Below, piece by piece: positions 9,657-17,389 of a stretch of DNA of 64,000 nt. Source of the stretch: Epithemia pelagica (Eukaryota; Bacillariophyta; Bacillariophyceae; Surirellales; Surirellaceae); the NCBI GenBank assembly GCA_946965045.2, contig OX337242.1, positions 806,001 to 870,000 of the forward strand. Direction: 5' to 3'. A program made the position numbers and the translations under genes. Within the stretch, counting starts at the first letter, position 1. Each line of letters opens with the position of its first letter. The notes under the pieces were generated by a model. That model did not search any database. It was not told the DNA's origin and worked only from the letters and a program-made list of their open reading frames with translations.

Positions 9657-9912
9657 GGTAACGATGTAAGGTTTAGAACTCAAAAGCTAACTAGGATCTT
9701 GCGATTGCCTGTGTACTCGTCTCGTAACGTTGCTTGCAAAGATGCTGAACCCGAGAAGAGTGAGCTCTTCTCACGCTCCGACGACTCTGCATCAAGAGTC
9801 ATCCAAATCGTAGAACCGAGGGGAACGAAATCGGATGCTCGCCTCGCGACGAGGAGGCGGAGCAGTCGCACCTCTGATGTCGGTCGCAGGAGTCTGGCCA
9901 GCATCGGCCACG

Positions 9913-12900
9913 TCACTCCACATCAGTACAGACAACAACGATAGGGAGCTCCTCTAGTTTGCCGTCATCCACAATGAACACTGGTGGAGTGTCTTTGGGA
10001 GTGCTGAATGCAAATCTAGCTTGGAGCCCCCGTCTACGTCGTTCTTGGTAAGACATGGGCGGGATCGCATCAGAGATGCTTTCACTCCTCATGTCTGTGC
10101 CCTGGTCCATATCGTCACTTGCAGTTGATAGGTCGGTGGGGGAGATTGATGAGGAGGTTGTCCATGAGAAAACCGAGGACCTTGAGCTTGCCGAGGTAGT
10201 CGAACATGGGCGGCAGAGGAGGACCCTTTCGTCGTCGTCCGACTCATCAGTGCTGGTTGTTTTGTTGTTCTTGAACCGGTGAAATCTCGGCTTATGGCGA
10301 CAGGCGCCGTAAACCTCGTTGCACTTGTTAATTGCCAATTTCGGGTTCTTTCGTGTGAATTTCAATATCTCTAGCCTCTCTTTCGCGCAGAGTTTACAGT
10401 TCCGTGTCCCAAACGTCTTGACTGTGGACAGTGGTTTGCCTTGCCATAGGATATCAACTTTGAGTTTGACGTGTTGTTTGATCTCTTTTTTCTCGATGCC
10501 TCGTGGGACAAAGCACGCAAAATGACTCGCAAAAGAGTCTGATTGTTTGTTTTGGAGTACAAGAGCTTTGACGTCTTGTACGTGTTGCTGCAAACGTTTC
10601 TTTACGTGTTGTTGCGTATTCCCGATGTACTGTTTACCTGTTTGGAGGCAGGTAGCTCTGTAGACAACTATCGATCTCCTGCAGCGGCCACCGTACGGGC
10701 AAGCCTCTCTGTTCCTGCAGTTGCAGTCGAGGTCTTCGAAGTCCAGTGAATTGAGGCCGTCTGCTAGTTTTGAGTTCAAGTCCCCTTGAAACAGTTCGCG
10801 GATGTTATTGAAGCGGTGGTAGGACATGGATATGCGTAGCCACGAAAGGGAGGGGAATTTGGCCTTGATCTCCTTTATCACTTTGTGAATTGGTTTTCTC
10901 CAAAAGTCTGTGAAACCGATCTTGAAATAGATCGCCCTCTTACGGTCTCGCTCTCGTCTCTTCTTCAACGCTTGTGAGGCCGTGTCTTCCTTTTCCTTTG
11001 CCATTTTTTCTTTGGACTCGCCCAGAGTAGGAATTTGTTCGGGTTTGATGAGTTTGGCATTGTTTAGGGCTTCGAAGTGGGTAGGATAGAGTTCGGAGAG
11101 CTTGCAGTTGGTGTTGTCGTCGTCAAGGGAGGTGAGTTTCGTGAGTCGCTTGAAAACGCCGCTCGGGATTGCTTTGAAACACCCAGGAGTGTGAGCGCTC
11201 CCCTTGTTAAGGTATTTCAACCGCTGGTTTTCTTTCAGGTGGACCTTGAAGGAGAGTTTGGAGTTGGAGTTCCAAAACATCTCCATGTCTAGGAAAGGGA
11301 AGGATTCGGACTTGGCAATCGTCGTATTGGGGGACTCGATTGTTTCTGGATCGTGGAGGTTGGTTGGATCCCAAATCACGGCTGTGAATTTGAGGAATTC
11401 ATTTCCCGCTACATCGTTAATGTCGGTTTGAAAGGCTTGGAGCCAGTCTTGGATTTGCTTCGTTGAGAGTTGGCCCTTGAATACTGCTAGGCCATCATCT
11501 CGGTACATGCCGAAATAGTGCATGGGGTCGTGGATAGAATCGTAGGTTGCTTCTAATAGGAATGACATCACTAGATCTGCCAACCAAGCTGATTCGTATC
11601 CACCAATCGTGAGACCCCTCTCTTCAGGTTTGAGATCACCGTCGTAGAGGTAATACTCATCCTTGAAGGCAATTAACGTATTTGTCATGCCGAAGTAGAT
11701 TAAGTCGAGGCAGAGGTTGATTGTACGGTGTGTCTCAGGGGGGAGCGCTTCTGCGTAGTAGATGAGCGCGTCATAGATAAGTTGGAACTTAATTGACGGG
11801 TACATGGCTTCAGCGTCTACCGACACGATTGTTGAGTTGGAGAAGTCGAAGGGCAGTTGTTCGAGTTTTTCTTTGAGGTCTGAGGCTTGGACGATGTTAC
11901 GTTGTCCGTACTCAATGTTGTATTCCTTGAATAGGTTTTTGATGCCAAGGTAGCCGATTTTGGGGAAGCCCGCTGTGAAGTTCGTTGCGGGCACGACTAG
12001 GCGTGTTGGGTAGTTGCCGTCGGGTCCTGCCTTCTTGTGATCCTTGACCAGAATTTTCGGGTACGGGATGGCCTTGGATTGGATTTTCTCTTTCAAGAAG
12101 TTCCTCTCATTCGTTGAAATGAACGGGTCCAGTTCTTGAACGAAGGAGAAGCAGTTGTCCACGATCTCTGTGAGTCTGGAGCGATCGATCCTGACAGCGC
12201 TCTTTGCGAGGTGTTTATTGATTTCTTTTGAGTATTCGCCAGTCGACATGATCGTGAAGGAGTTCGTCTTATCCGTGGGGATAACGACTAGATCATGTTC
12301 TTTCAGTTGTTTGAGTAGGTCTTTGATTTCCAGCGATAGTTTGCTTTCGTTTCTCGTCTTCTTGTTGGCGAGTGATTCTGCAATGATTGCTTCTTCTACT
12401 TGTTTCAGAAAACATTCTAACTCGTTGGAGCCGACTGGGGCACTCTTTTTCTTGTTCTCCGGTTTGGCACCACTGTTGAGGCCTGACTTGAATAGGTCCT
12501 TGGTATCATCCTCTAGTTCTTCTTCGTAGTTCTTGCCGGAGAAGGGATCGGGCCACTGCCACTCGGGGTCCATGACTGACCTGTCCCATTGGCTATTGGA
12601 GAGCAGCGTGGGGTTGTTGTGGTAATAGCTCGCCCATACTGCTTGCTCCGTTTCGACGCGGTCTTTGTGTTCATTCCGCCAGTATTCGGCCCAGCGGCAC
12701 CTCGTCTTGAAATCACCGATTCCGTTAATGGCGTCGATTGTGCGTTCGTCCTCCGAGGGGGCTGGGACGAAGCGTTCAGAAACTTCAACAGCTAGCATTT
12801 GCACCAGCAATCGGAGTTTTTCCTCTCTCCGATTAAGGTCTTTTTCATCCGTCTCCTGGCTGTATCCGGTCGTACCCGCTTGGGCTTTCTCTCCTTCGGA

Positions 12901-13080
12901 GGTCTGAATATTCAAGCAAGAAGGTTTCATTGTCGGCGATGGCGCTGGCGGCGAAGGTGGTTGCGATGTTGGCACCTGGGGAGTTTCTTGGTTCGCGGGT
13001 TGGCGGTTTAAAGAAACTGAGCACAGGGCTTGTTCAACTGCTTCCGTATCGATCGACAAGCTTTTGTGGAGCATTGTCAT
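9913..13080 (-). CDS. Penelope-like reverse transcriptase with GIY-YIG endonuclease
   Basis: This 1055-aa ORF combines target cleavage and reverse transcription in one protein. RT motifs include VVIPTDKTNSF (about 264-274), motif A with VSVDAEAMYPSI (about 420-431), GGYESAWLADL (493-503) and the catalytic YRDD (526-529). After a basic linker (about 705-716), a Cys knuckle CNCRNREACPYGGRC (786-800) leads into a GIY-YIG-type nuclease: VVYRATC...KQYIGNT (806-821), then R829, H853 and Glu in LCAKERLEI (about E901). This order of RT, Cys knuckle and endonuclease is that of endonuclease-bearing Penelope-like elements. The ATG at 13080 lies 74 bp inside the right terminal repeat, so that repeat may serve as promoter/5' UTR. 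It is not in frame with the downstream Gag-like ORF. Confidence 0.88.
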   Translation of the reverse strand: MTMLHKSLSIDTEAVEQALCSVSLNRQPANQETPQVPTSQPPSPPAPSPTMKPSCLNIQTSEGEKAQAGTTGYSQETDEKDLNRREEKLRLLVQMLAVEVSERFVPAPSEDERTIDAINGIGDFKTRCRWAEYWRNEHKDRVETEQAVWASYYHNNPTLLSNSQWDRSVMDPEWQWPDPFSGKNYEEELEDDTKDLFKSGLNSGAKPENKKKSAPVGSNELECFLKQVEEAIIAESLANKKTRNESKLSLEIKDLLKQLKEHDLVVIPTDKTNSFTIMSTGEYSKEINKHLAKSAVRIDRSRLTEIVDNCFSFVQELDPFISTNERNFLKEKIQSKAIPYPKILVKDHKKAGPDGNYPTRLVVPATNFTAGFPKIGYLGIKNLFKEYNIEYGQRNIVQASDLKEKLEQLPFDFSNSTIVSVDAEAMYPSIKFQLIYDALIYYAEALPPETHRTINLCLDLIYFGMTNTLIAFKDEYYLYDGDLKPEERGLTIGGYESAWLADLVMSFLLEATYDSIHDPMHYFGMYRDDGLAVFKGQLSTKQIQDWLQAFQTDINDVAGNEFLKFTAVIWDPTNLHDPETIESPNTTIAKSESFPFLDMEMFWNSNSKLSFKVHLKENQRLKYLNKGSAHTPGCFKAIPSGVFKRLTKLTSLDDDNTNCKLSELYPTHFEALNNAKLIKPEQIPTLGESKEKMAKEKEDTASQALKKRRERDRKRAIYFKIGFTDFWRKPIHKVIKEIKAKFPSLSWLRISMSYHRFNNIRELFQGDLNSKLADGLNSLDFEDLDCNCRNREACPYGGRCRRSIVVYRATCLQTGKQYIGNTQQHVKKRLQQHVQDVKALVLQNKQSDSFASHFACFVPRGIEKKEIKQHVKLKVDILWQGKPLSTVKTFGTRNCKLCAKERLEILKFTRKNPKLAINKCNEVYGACRHKPRFHRFKNNKTTSTDESDDDERVLLCRPCSTTSASSRSSVFSWTTSSSISPTDLSTASDDMDQGTDMRSESISDAIPPMSYQERRRRGLQARFAFSTPKDTPPVFIVDDGKLEELPIVVVCTDVE

Positions 13081-13153
13081 TGTCGGCAGGATCCTTTCTT
13101 GGATTGGAATTCGGAACCACGGTGGGGCGAGTCAGCTTCCGTAGGTGTATATC

Positions 13154-13298
13154 AAATTGGATAAACAGCAAAGAGTGTGGAGGCTAGTTTAGGTTTTTCT
13201 ATCCAAAGATTTTGGAGTGTTCTACTTCCCGCTCGCTAACTCGCGCGCCAGCAAGCCACTTCGGATGGACTAATCTACATCCACTCGCACCCGGTCGC
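13154..13298. repeat. Right 145-bp terminal direct repeat
   Basis: Second copy of the 2079-2223 repeat, with one substitution. In transcript sense it is upstream of the Penelope-like ORF by 73 bp. Confidence 0.9.
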
Positions 13299-13982
13299 AG
13301 AGATTACATTTTATATCTTATGACGAGAGGGGCAATTATGGAAATTTCCTGTAGAGACAAATAATGGAAAATCAGAGAAGCTTCTGGGGCATATATATAT
13401 TTATTTCGATTCCTCCAGTATCATGTATTAAGTAGCCGCAATGCCAGTCCTGCTACCTTATGTGATTAGTCCACTATGACGTCATATCAATGTCGCAGTG
13501 CGACACGGGGGTTTTGCAACTGGCGGGCGAGGCCACAAAACGCAATCTCGAACGAGCGGTCTCTTGTTGTTGCCGTTGTTGTTCAGCCCAAGCTGGAGTG
13601 ATTCGAGAGGATCGTGGAAGCACTTGTGTTTGTCGTCAACTGATTCTCTCCTTTGATTCATACACACACAATCGAGGCTTAGACGAAAGAAGACTGGGAA
13701 CTGAAACCGAATTCTTGAGATCAACAGATATTTCCTTCAGCACCTCGTTAGCTTTCCTGTCTACGAGGTTGTGTTGTAACCGGCGATATCACTAAGTGCT
13801 GGACTGTGTCAAGATAACAGATTACTGGCTCTTTTGTTTTGCTGTTACGAGTTGAGGGATTGGGCCGTCGACTGTCGCCATTGTGTCTCAAATCTCCAAC
13901 CACGTTACTTTTTGCTTTAGATTGCACAGCCTATATTCGTCTGTTGGTGAACAGGATCGAGGTTAAAATTTGTTTTGGAAGT
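13299..13982. other. Spacer and promoter of the WD40 gene
   Basis: The first part (13299-13480) is AT-rich with a run of TATATATATTTA near 13390. The rest leads into the WD40 gene on the plus strand. The in-frame extension from 13839 to 13982 is open but does not look like part of the protein. No RNA gene or repeat seen. Confidence 0.4.
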
Positions 13983-16580
13983 ATGAATCTGGAGTTACTT
14001 GATCCTTTCGGTCGCCAAGTACCGGATCGCGTCGATGCAACCCTCCCTCTAGCACCACACCTTCATTTTCGAAACCCAAATCATCACCTCTTGGCTCTTG
14101 GAAATCCGTCCAGCTCTTCAAGCAAGAAGAGCAGTAAAGGTGAAAACAGTGAACAGCACGCACGCCACAGTAACTCGACCAATGTCAATATCCATGCGAC
14201 AAGTGCCGTGGGATCTGGTTTGAGTGAAACTGGAGGAACCATTCCTGGTGTTTCCAACAAGCGCGAAGTACCTGAATGGCGTGCGGCCTATCATGTTGCG
14301 TACAATCGTCGGGGAACGTACCTTGCTGTGGGATATGGCAGTGGCGCGGTTGCCATCCATAGCACAAGCAGCCGAACACTGGCGGCTCTGTACCGGAGCT
14401 CCGCCGGTGGCTCGAGTAGCGGCAATACGGATGGGGGCCAAGGAGGTAGTGGTGGTGGTGCAGGGGAACTTTTGATTGGTAACGGTGTAACCAGTGTTTC
14501 ATGGTCACGTCGATCACGAACGCTGCTAACTGGAGCTGCAGGGGACGCTTCTGTCCATGTATACGATACCACCCATCCATTTGGTCCAGAAGAAGCTGGC
14601 TTAGCCATTGACGACCGAGGCCTACCATATCCTGAAGACAACGAAAATGTCAATGATCGAAACCATTCCAAGCGAGAAAGATTAGCGAATACAGCTTCAG
14701 CCGAGTACGAACAACGAGGTCATATTCCACCTATGCATTCCAAAGTTCGAACGGGCCCGACGCTGTTTGCCGATCCAGTCTATGACGAGCAAAAGTACAT
14801 TTTTGTGAAAGACCGACTGCAGTTGGATTCTATCAATGTTCCCATGGGCACCAAAGTCCCCCAACACGTAATTGCCTCATTTGTTCTCCCTCCAGACACT
14901 TTTGATGAGCCAGACGAAACAGAAGATCCAGATTCTGACAAGAACGACGACGGGGACATTGACGACAACCACAAAAAGGAAAAGAAACGACGGAAGAGAA
15001 AAAGGAAAATGAAGAAAGCAAATTGGCGAGATCCTCGCCTGAACAAGCATCCATGTATATCTTTCTCGTTTCAAAGTGCTCAGCCTGTGGGTGGGTCTTT
15101 ACAAATCAATCCACGATGCCCGACGGGGGGTCTGGCTGCGTTGAGAGACGGTTCGTTGGTTCTATTCTGGTTCGACCCAAAGGTGTCGTGGATCACACAT
15201 GTGGAAGCAAAGGAAGAGAAAAAGAAGGCAACAGAAACTGAAAGCGAGCAACTTAAAGAAGTCGAAGAGGGTGGTGAAAAAGAGATGGCATCTCCAGGCA
15301 AGACGAAAGAACGAACACCAAAGTATGCCATAGTGGTGCCTCTATGGAGCCAGACGTTGAAACACTTCATAACGTGTGCGGCGTTTGATCCTCAAGGGGA
15401 ACGCGTATACGCGGCTACCAAGGATGGTACTTTGTTGGGCTTTGAAGTGAAGCTACTATTTGAATCGCTTGCCGCCTCTTCGCCGAACACGAAGGGAGTT
15501 CCTACCGCAAAAACAACAACTGCATATGGCAACGTCGCACAGTCTCCAATCAAAGGGGGTCTACCCTTGGTTGCCCCTCATTTCAAGCTCAGGATACCAG
15601 GTGGTGCCTCAGCTTGGCATTTGATCGTGTCACGGAACGGTAAATATCTGGTTCTGAACTCGAGCGATGGTGCCTTGAGATTGTACTCGACACATGCTTG
15701 CTGGTCCAACGAAAGCAAGGGAAAAGGTGCACCCAAGCAATCCTTGTCTGCCGCAGAGAAACCAACATGGACCTTCCAAGATGTCGTTTCCAAGGTTAAA
15801 TTTGCCTCTTGTGACTTGTCGGGGGACGGAGAGTACGTGGTGGGCGGGGCCAATGGAAATGACAATCGCTACGAATTGTCCATTTGGAATACAACGACTG
15901 GAAATTTGATGGACAAATTAACGGGCCCTGCTGTCCAACTGTATTCGGTGGCCTGGCATCCCACGCGGTCTAGTTTGGCGGTGGCCACCTCGGATGGTTT
16001 GGTGGATGTCTGGGGCCCCAAACTGAATTGGACGGCCTTTGCCCCCGATTTCCAGGCCTTGCACAAGAATATTGTCTATGAGGAGGAAACTGCCGCCAAT
16101 GGCGAAAAAGAGGCGACCTGTACGGTCATTGAGGGGGACGCAACACAGTTACCCGATGCATCATCATCATCAGCTCCCATGGAGATGGACCCTCCCACGA
16201 ATCCATCGAATGGGAACCAAGAGGGAGGTGGTACCTCCAGTGATATACCGAAAGCGAATGGAAAAGCTACAAATGACACAAAAACCGTGAGCAGTGATAG
16301 AGATAAGGACGTTCTCATGGGAGAGGCATCGGTGAGTTCCAAGTCGGACCGCAAGACTAATGCTGCTGATGCCGCCAATGGCGCGGCACCCACCGTCAAG
16401 AACGAATCAGAGCCTCGCCATGGGGCCGCCAAGGTCGATGTCTTGACCAAGGATCCAGTTCCCATGTTTGCTTCCGACTCGGAAGATGAATCCGATGCCT
16501 TTGCCTTTGAGGCACGAGTCAAGAATCTGTTTTACTCTCGCATTACCAAATTCCCCAAAGAATCCAAAACCGATGACTGA
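13983..16580 (+). CDS. RBBP5: RBBP5/Swd1-like WD40 subunit of the COMPASS H3K4 methyltransferase
   Basis: This 865-aa protein corresponds to the WD40 scaffold that joins the SET-domain methyltransferase to WDR5 and ASH2L in the nucleus. The N-terminus, MNLELLDPFG, is almost the same as that of animal RBBP5, which fixes the start at 13983 although the frame is open 48 codons earlier. WD repeats are visible in WRAAYHVAYNRRGTYLAVG, VTSVSWSRRSRTLLTGA, FDPQGERVYAATKDGTL, CDLSGDGEYVVGGA and YSVAWHPTRSSLAVATSDG. The end of the propeller, NWTAFAPDFQ...YEEE, is the family's hallmark hinge. It is much longer than the roughly 540-aa animal protein. Extra length comes from Ser/Gly- and Lys/Glu-rich insertions between blades (for example about 14900-15030 and 15190-15310) and a charged C-terminal tail ending in an acidic SDSEDESDAFAF segment. 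Confidence 0.88.
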   Translation: MNLELLDPFGRQVPDRVDATLPLAPHLHFRNPNHHLLALGNPSSSSSKKSSKGENSEQHARHSNSTNVNIHATSAVGSGLSETGGTIPGVSNKREVPEWRAAYHVAYNRRGTYLAVGYGSGAVAIHSTSSRTLAALYRSSAGGSSSGNTDGGQGGSGGGAGELLIGNGVTSVSWSRRSRTLLTGAAGDASVHVYDTTHPFGPEEAGLAIDDRGLPYPEDNENVNDRNHSKRERLANTASAEYEQRGHIPPMHSKVRTGPTLFADPVYDEQKYIFVKDRLQLDSINVPMGTKVPQHVIASFVLPPDTFDEPDETEDPDSDKNDDGDIDDNHKKEKKRRKRKRKMKKANWRDPRLNKHPCISFSFQSAQPVGGSLQINPRCPTGGLAALRDGSLVLFWFDPKVSWITHVEAKEEKKKATETESEQLKEVEEGGEKEMASPGKTKERTPKYAIVVPLWSQTLKHFITCAAFDPQGERVYAATKDGTLLGFEVKLLFESLAASSPNTKGVPTAKTTTAYGNVAQSPIKGGLPLVAPHFKLRIPGGASAWHLIVSRNGKYLVLNSSDGALRLYSTHACWSNESKGKGAPKQSLSAAEKPTWTFQDVVSKVKFASCDLSGDGEYVVGGANGNDNRYELSIWNTTTGNLMDKLTGPAVQLYSVAWHPTRSSLAVATSDGLVDVWGPKLNWTAFAPDFQALHKNIVYEEETAANGEKEATCTVIEGDATQLPDASSSSAPMEMDPPTNPSNGNQEGGGTSSDIPKANGKATNDTKTVSSDRDKDVLMGEASVSSKSDRKTNAADAANGAAPTVKNESEPRHGAAKVDVLTKDPVPMFASDSEDESDAFAFEARVKNLFYSRITKFPKESKTDD

Positions 16581-17389
16581 TCCTAGAAAGGTACCAAGTC
16601 AGAAAGAAAGAAACAAGTGGCGTCTTGGGAGTGGTGCCAGCTTTCTAGTTCCTAGTAGAAGGGAGTAGCACATTGGAGCTGCAGTATCAAACTTTTGTTT
16701 CGTACTGCCAGCTTGCAAAGCTCAAGTTGCCGTTCGTGTCTTTGACGCTCAGATTTGTGGACAATGGTGGTGTACGAAGTACAGAGAGAGATGAGGATTG
16801 AGTTACCATTGATTCTTGAACAAATGTTGTATCATTCAGGCAAGGTACTAGACCACAACTTCCTCAGGCCATGTGCAACAAATGGGCGTACTGCAGATCA
16901 TATAGAGGTAACTACCATGGCTACTCTACTAGAGAGATGTAGAGGGGTAGCTATCCATTGTCGCTGCGTTGGCCTCTGAAAGTGACTATAGCGTTTTCTG
17001 TACGACACTATAGCCAGAAAGTAGGATCTTTTGGTCCTGTGTGATGGATCGACATCACCTGCAAACTTCACTCAGCTCACCTCGGTGTGTCGCCGTCTTT
17101 TTCGTCTTCTTCGTGCGTCCCGCTCCACAACACAGAGAGGGAGAGTGTGTGTAATCGTTGGATCTCTCTCTCCCATCTGCTGTGGCGTTGAGTTGCTTTC
17201 TGTGTCGCCACCTCTTCCACCACAACATTCTATTTCTCACAAAGTTGGAGGCGTTCGCTGTCTCGCCTTTCTTTCGCGGGCTCATTCTCTTTTTGCAAGT
17301 CATTGCGGAATCTTTTTTGGGTCCAAACGGAAGCGGTACTACCTAATAGGTAGGAACCCTAGAAAAGACTCTTCTTGTCGGTCGGGACC
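16581..17389. other. Spacer between the WD40 and kinase genes
   Basis: Holds the 3' end of the WD40 transcript and the promoter of the kinase gene. No conserved ORF, repeat or RNA gene seen. Confidence 0.4.

Larger units (their letters stand above)
2079..13298 (-). mobile_element. Composite retroelement: Penelope-like plus DIRS-like modules
   Basis: This is an 11.2 kb unit bounded by 145-bp direct repeats (2079-2223 and 13154-13298) with a single mismatch and no indel. All five long ORFs lie on the minus strand and none is broken. In transcript order they are Penelope-like RT plus GIY-YIG (13080-9913), Gag-like (9656-7719), CCCH zinc finger (7712-6738), DIRS-type RT/RNase H (6725-3420) and tyrosine recombinase (3834-2464). 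The nearly identical repeats and intact ORFs mean a recent insertion. A 5-bp GATTA occurs at 2075-2079 and again at 13302-13306 and could be a target-site duplication, which would put the element at 2080-13301. Two readings are possible. It may be a single element that has merged two retrotransposon types, or a DIRS-like element inserted in the 3' part of a Penelope-like element whose pseudo-LTRs are the 145-bp repeats. Confidence 0.8.

Noticed and set aside
9012-9944. 310-aa plus-strand ORF
   Set aside because: Lies antisense to the Gag-like ORF and the end of the Penelope-like ORF. Arg/Ser-rich with no domain, it is a shadow of the real genes.
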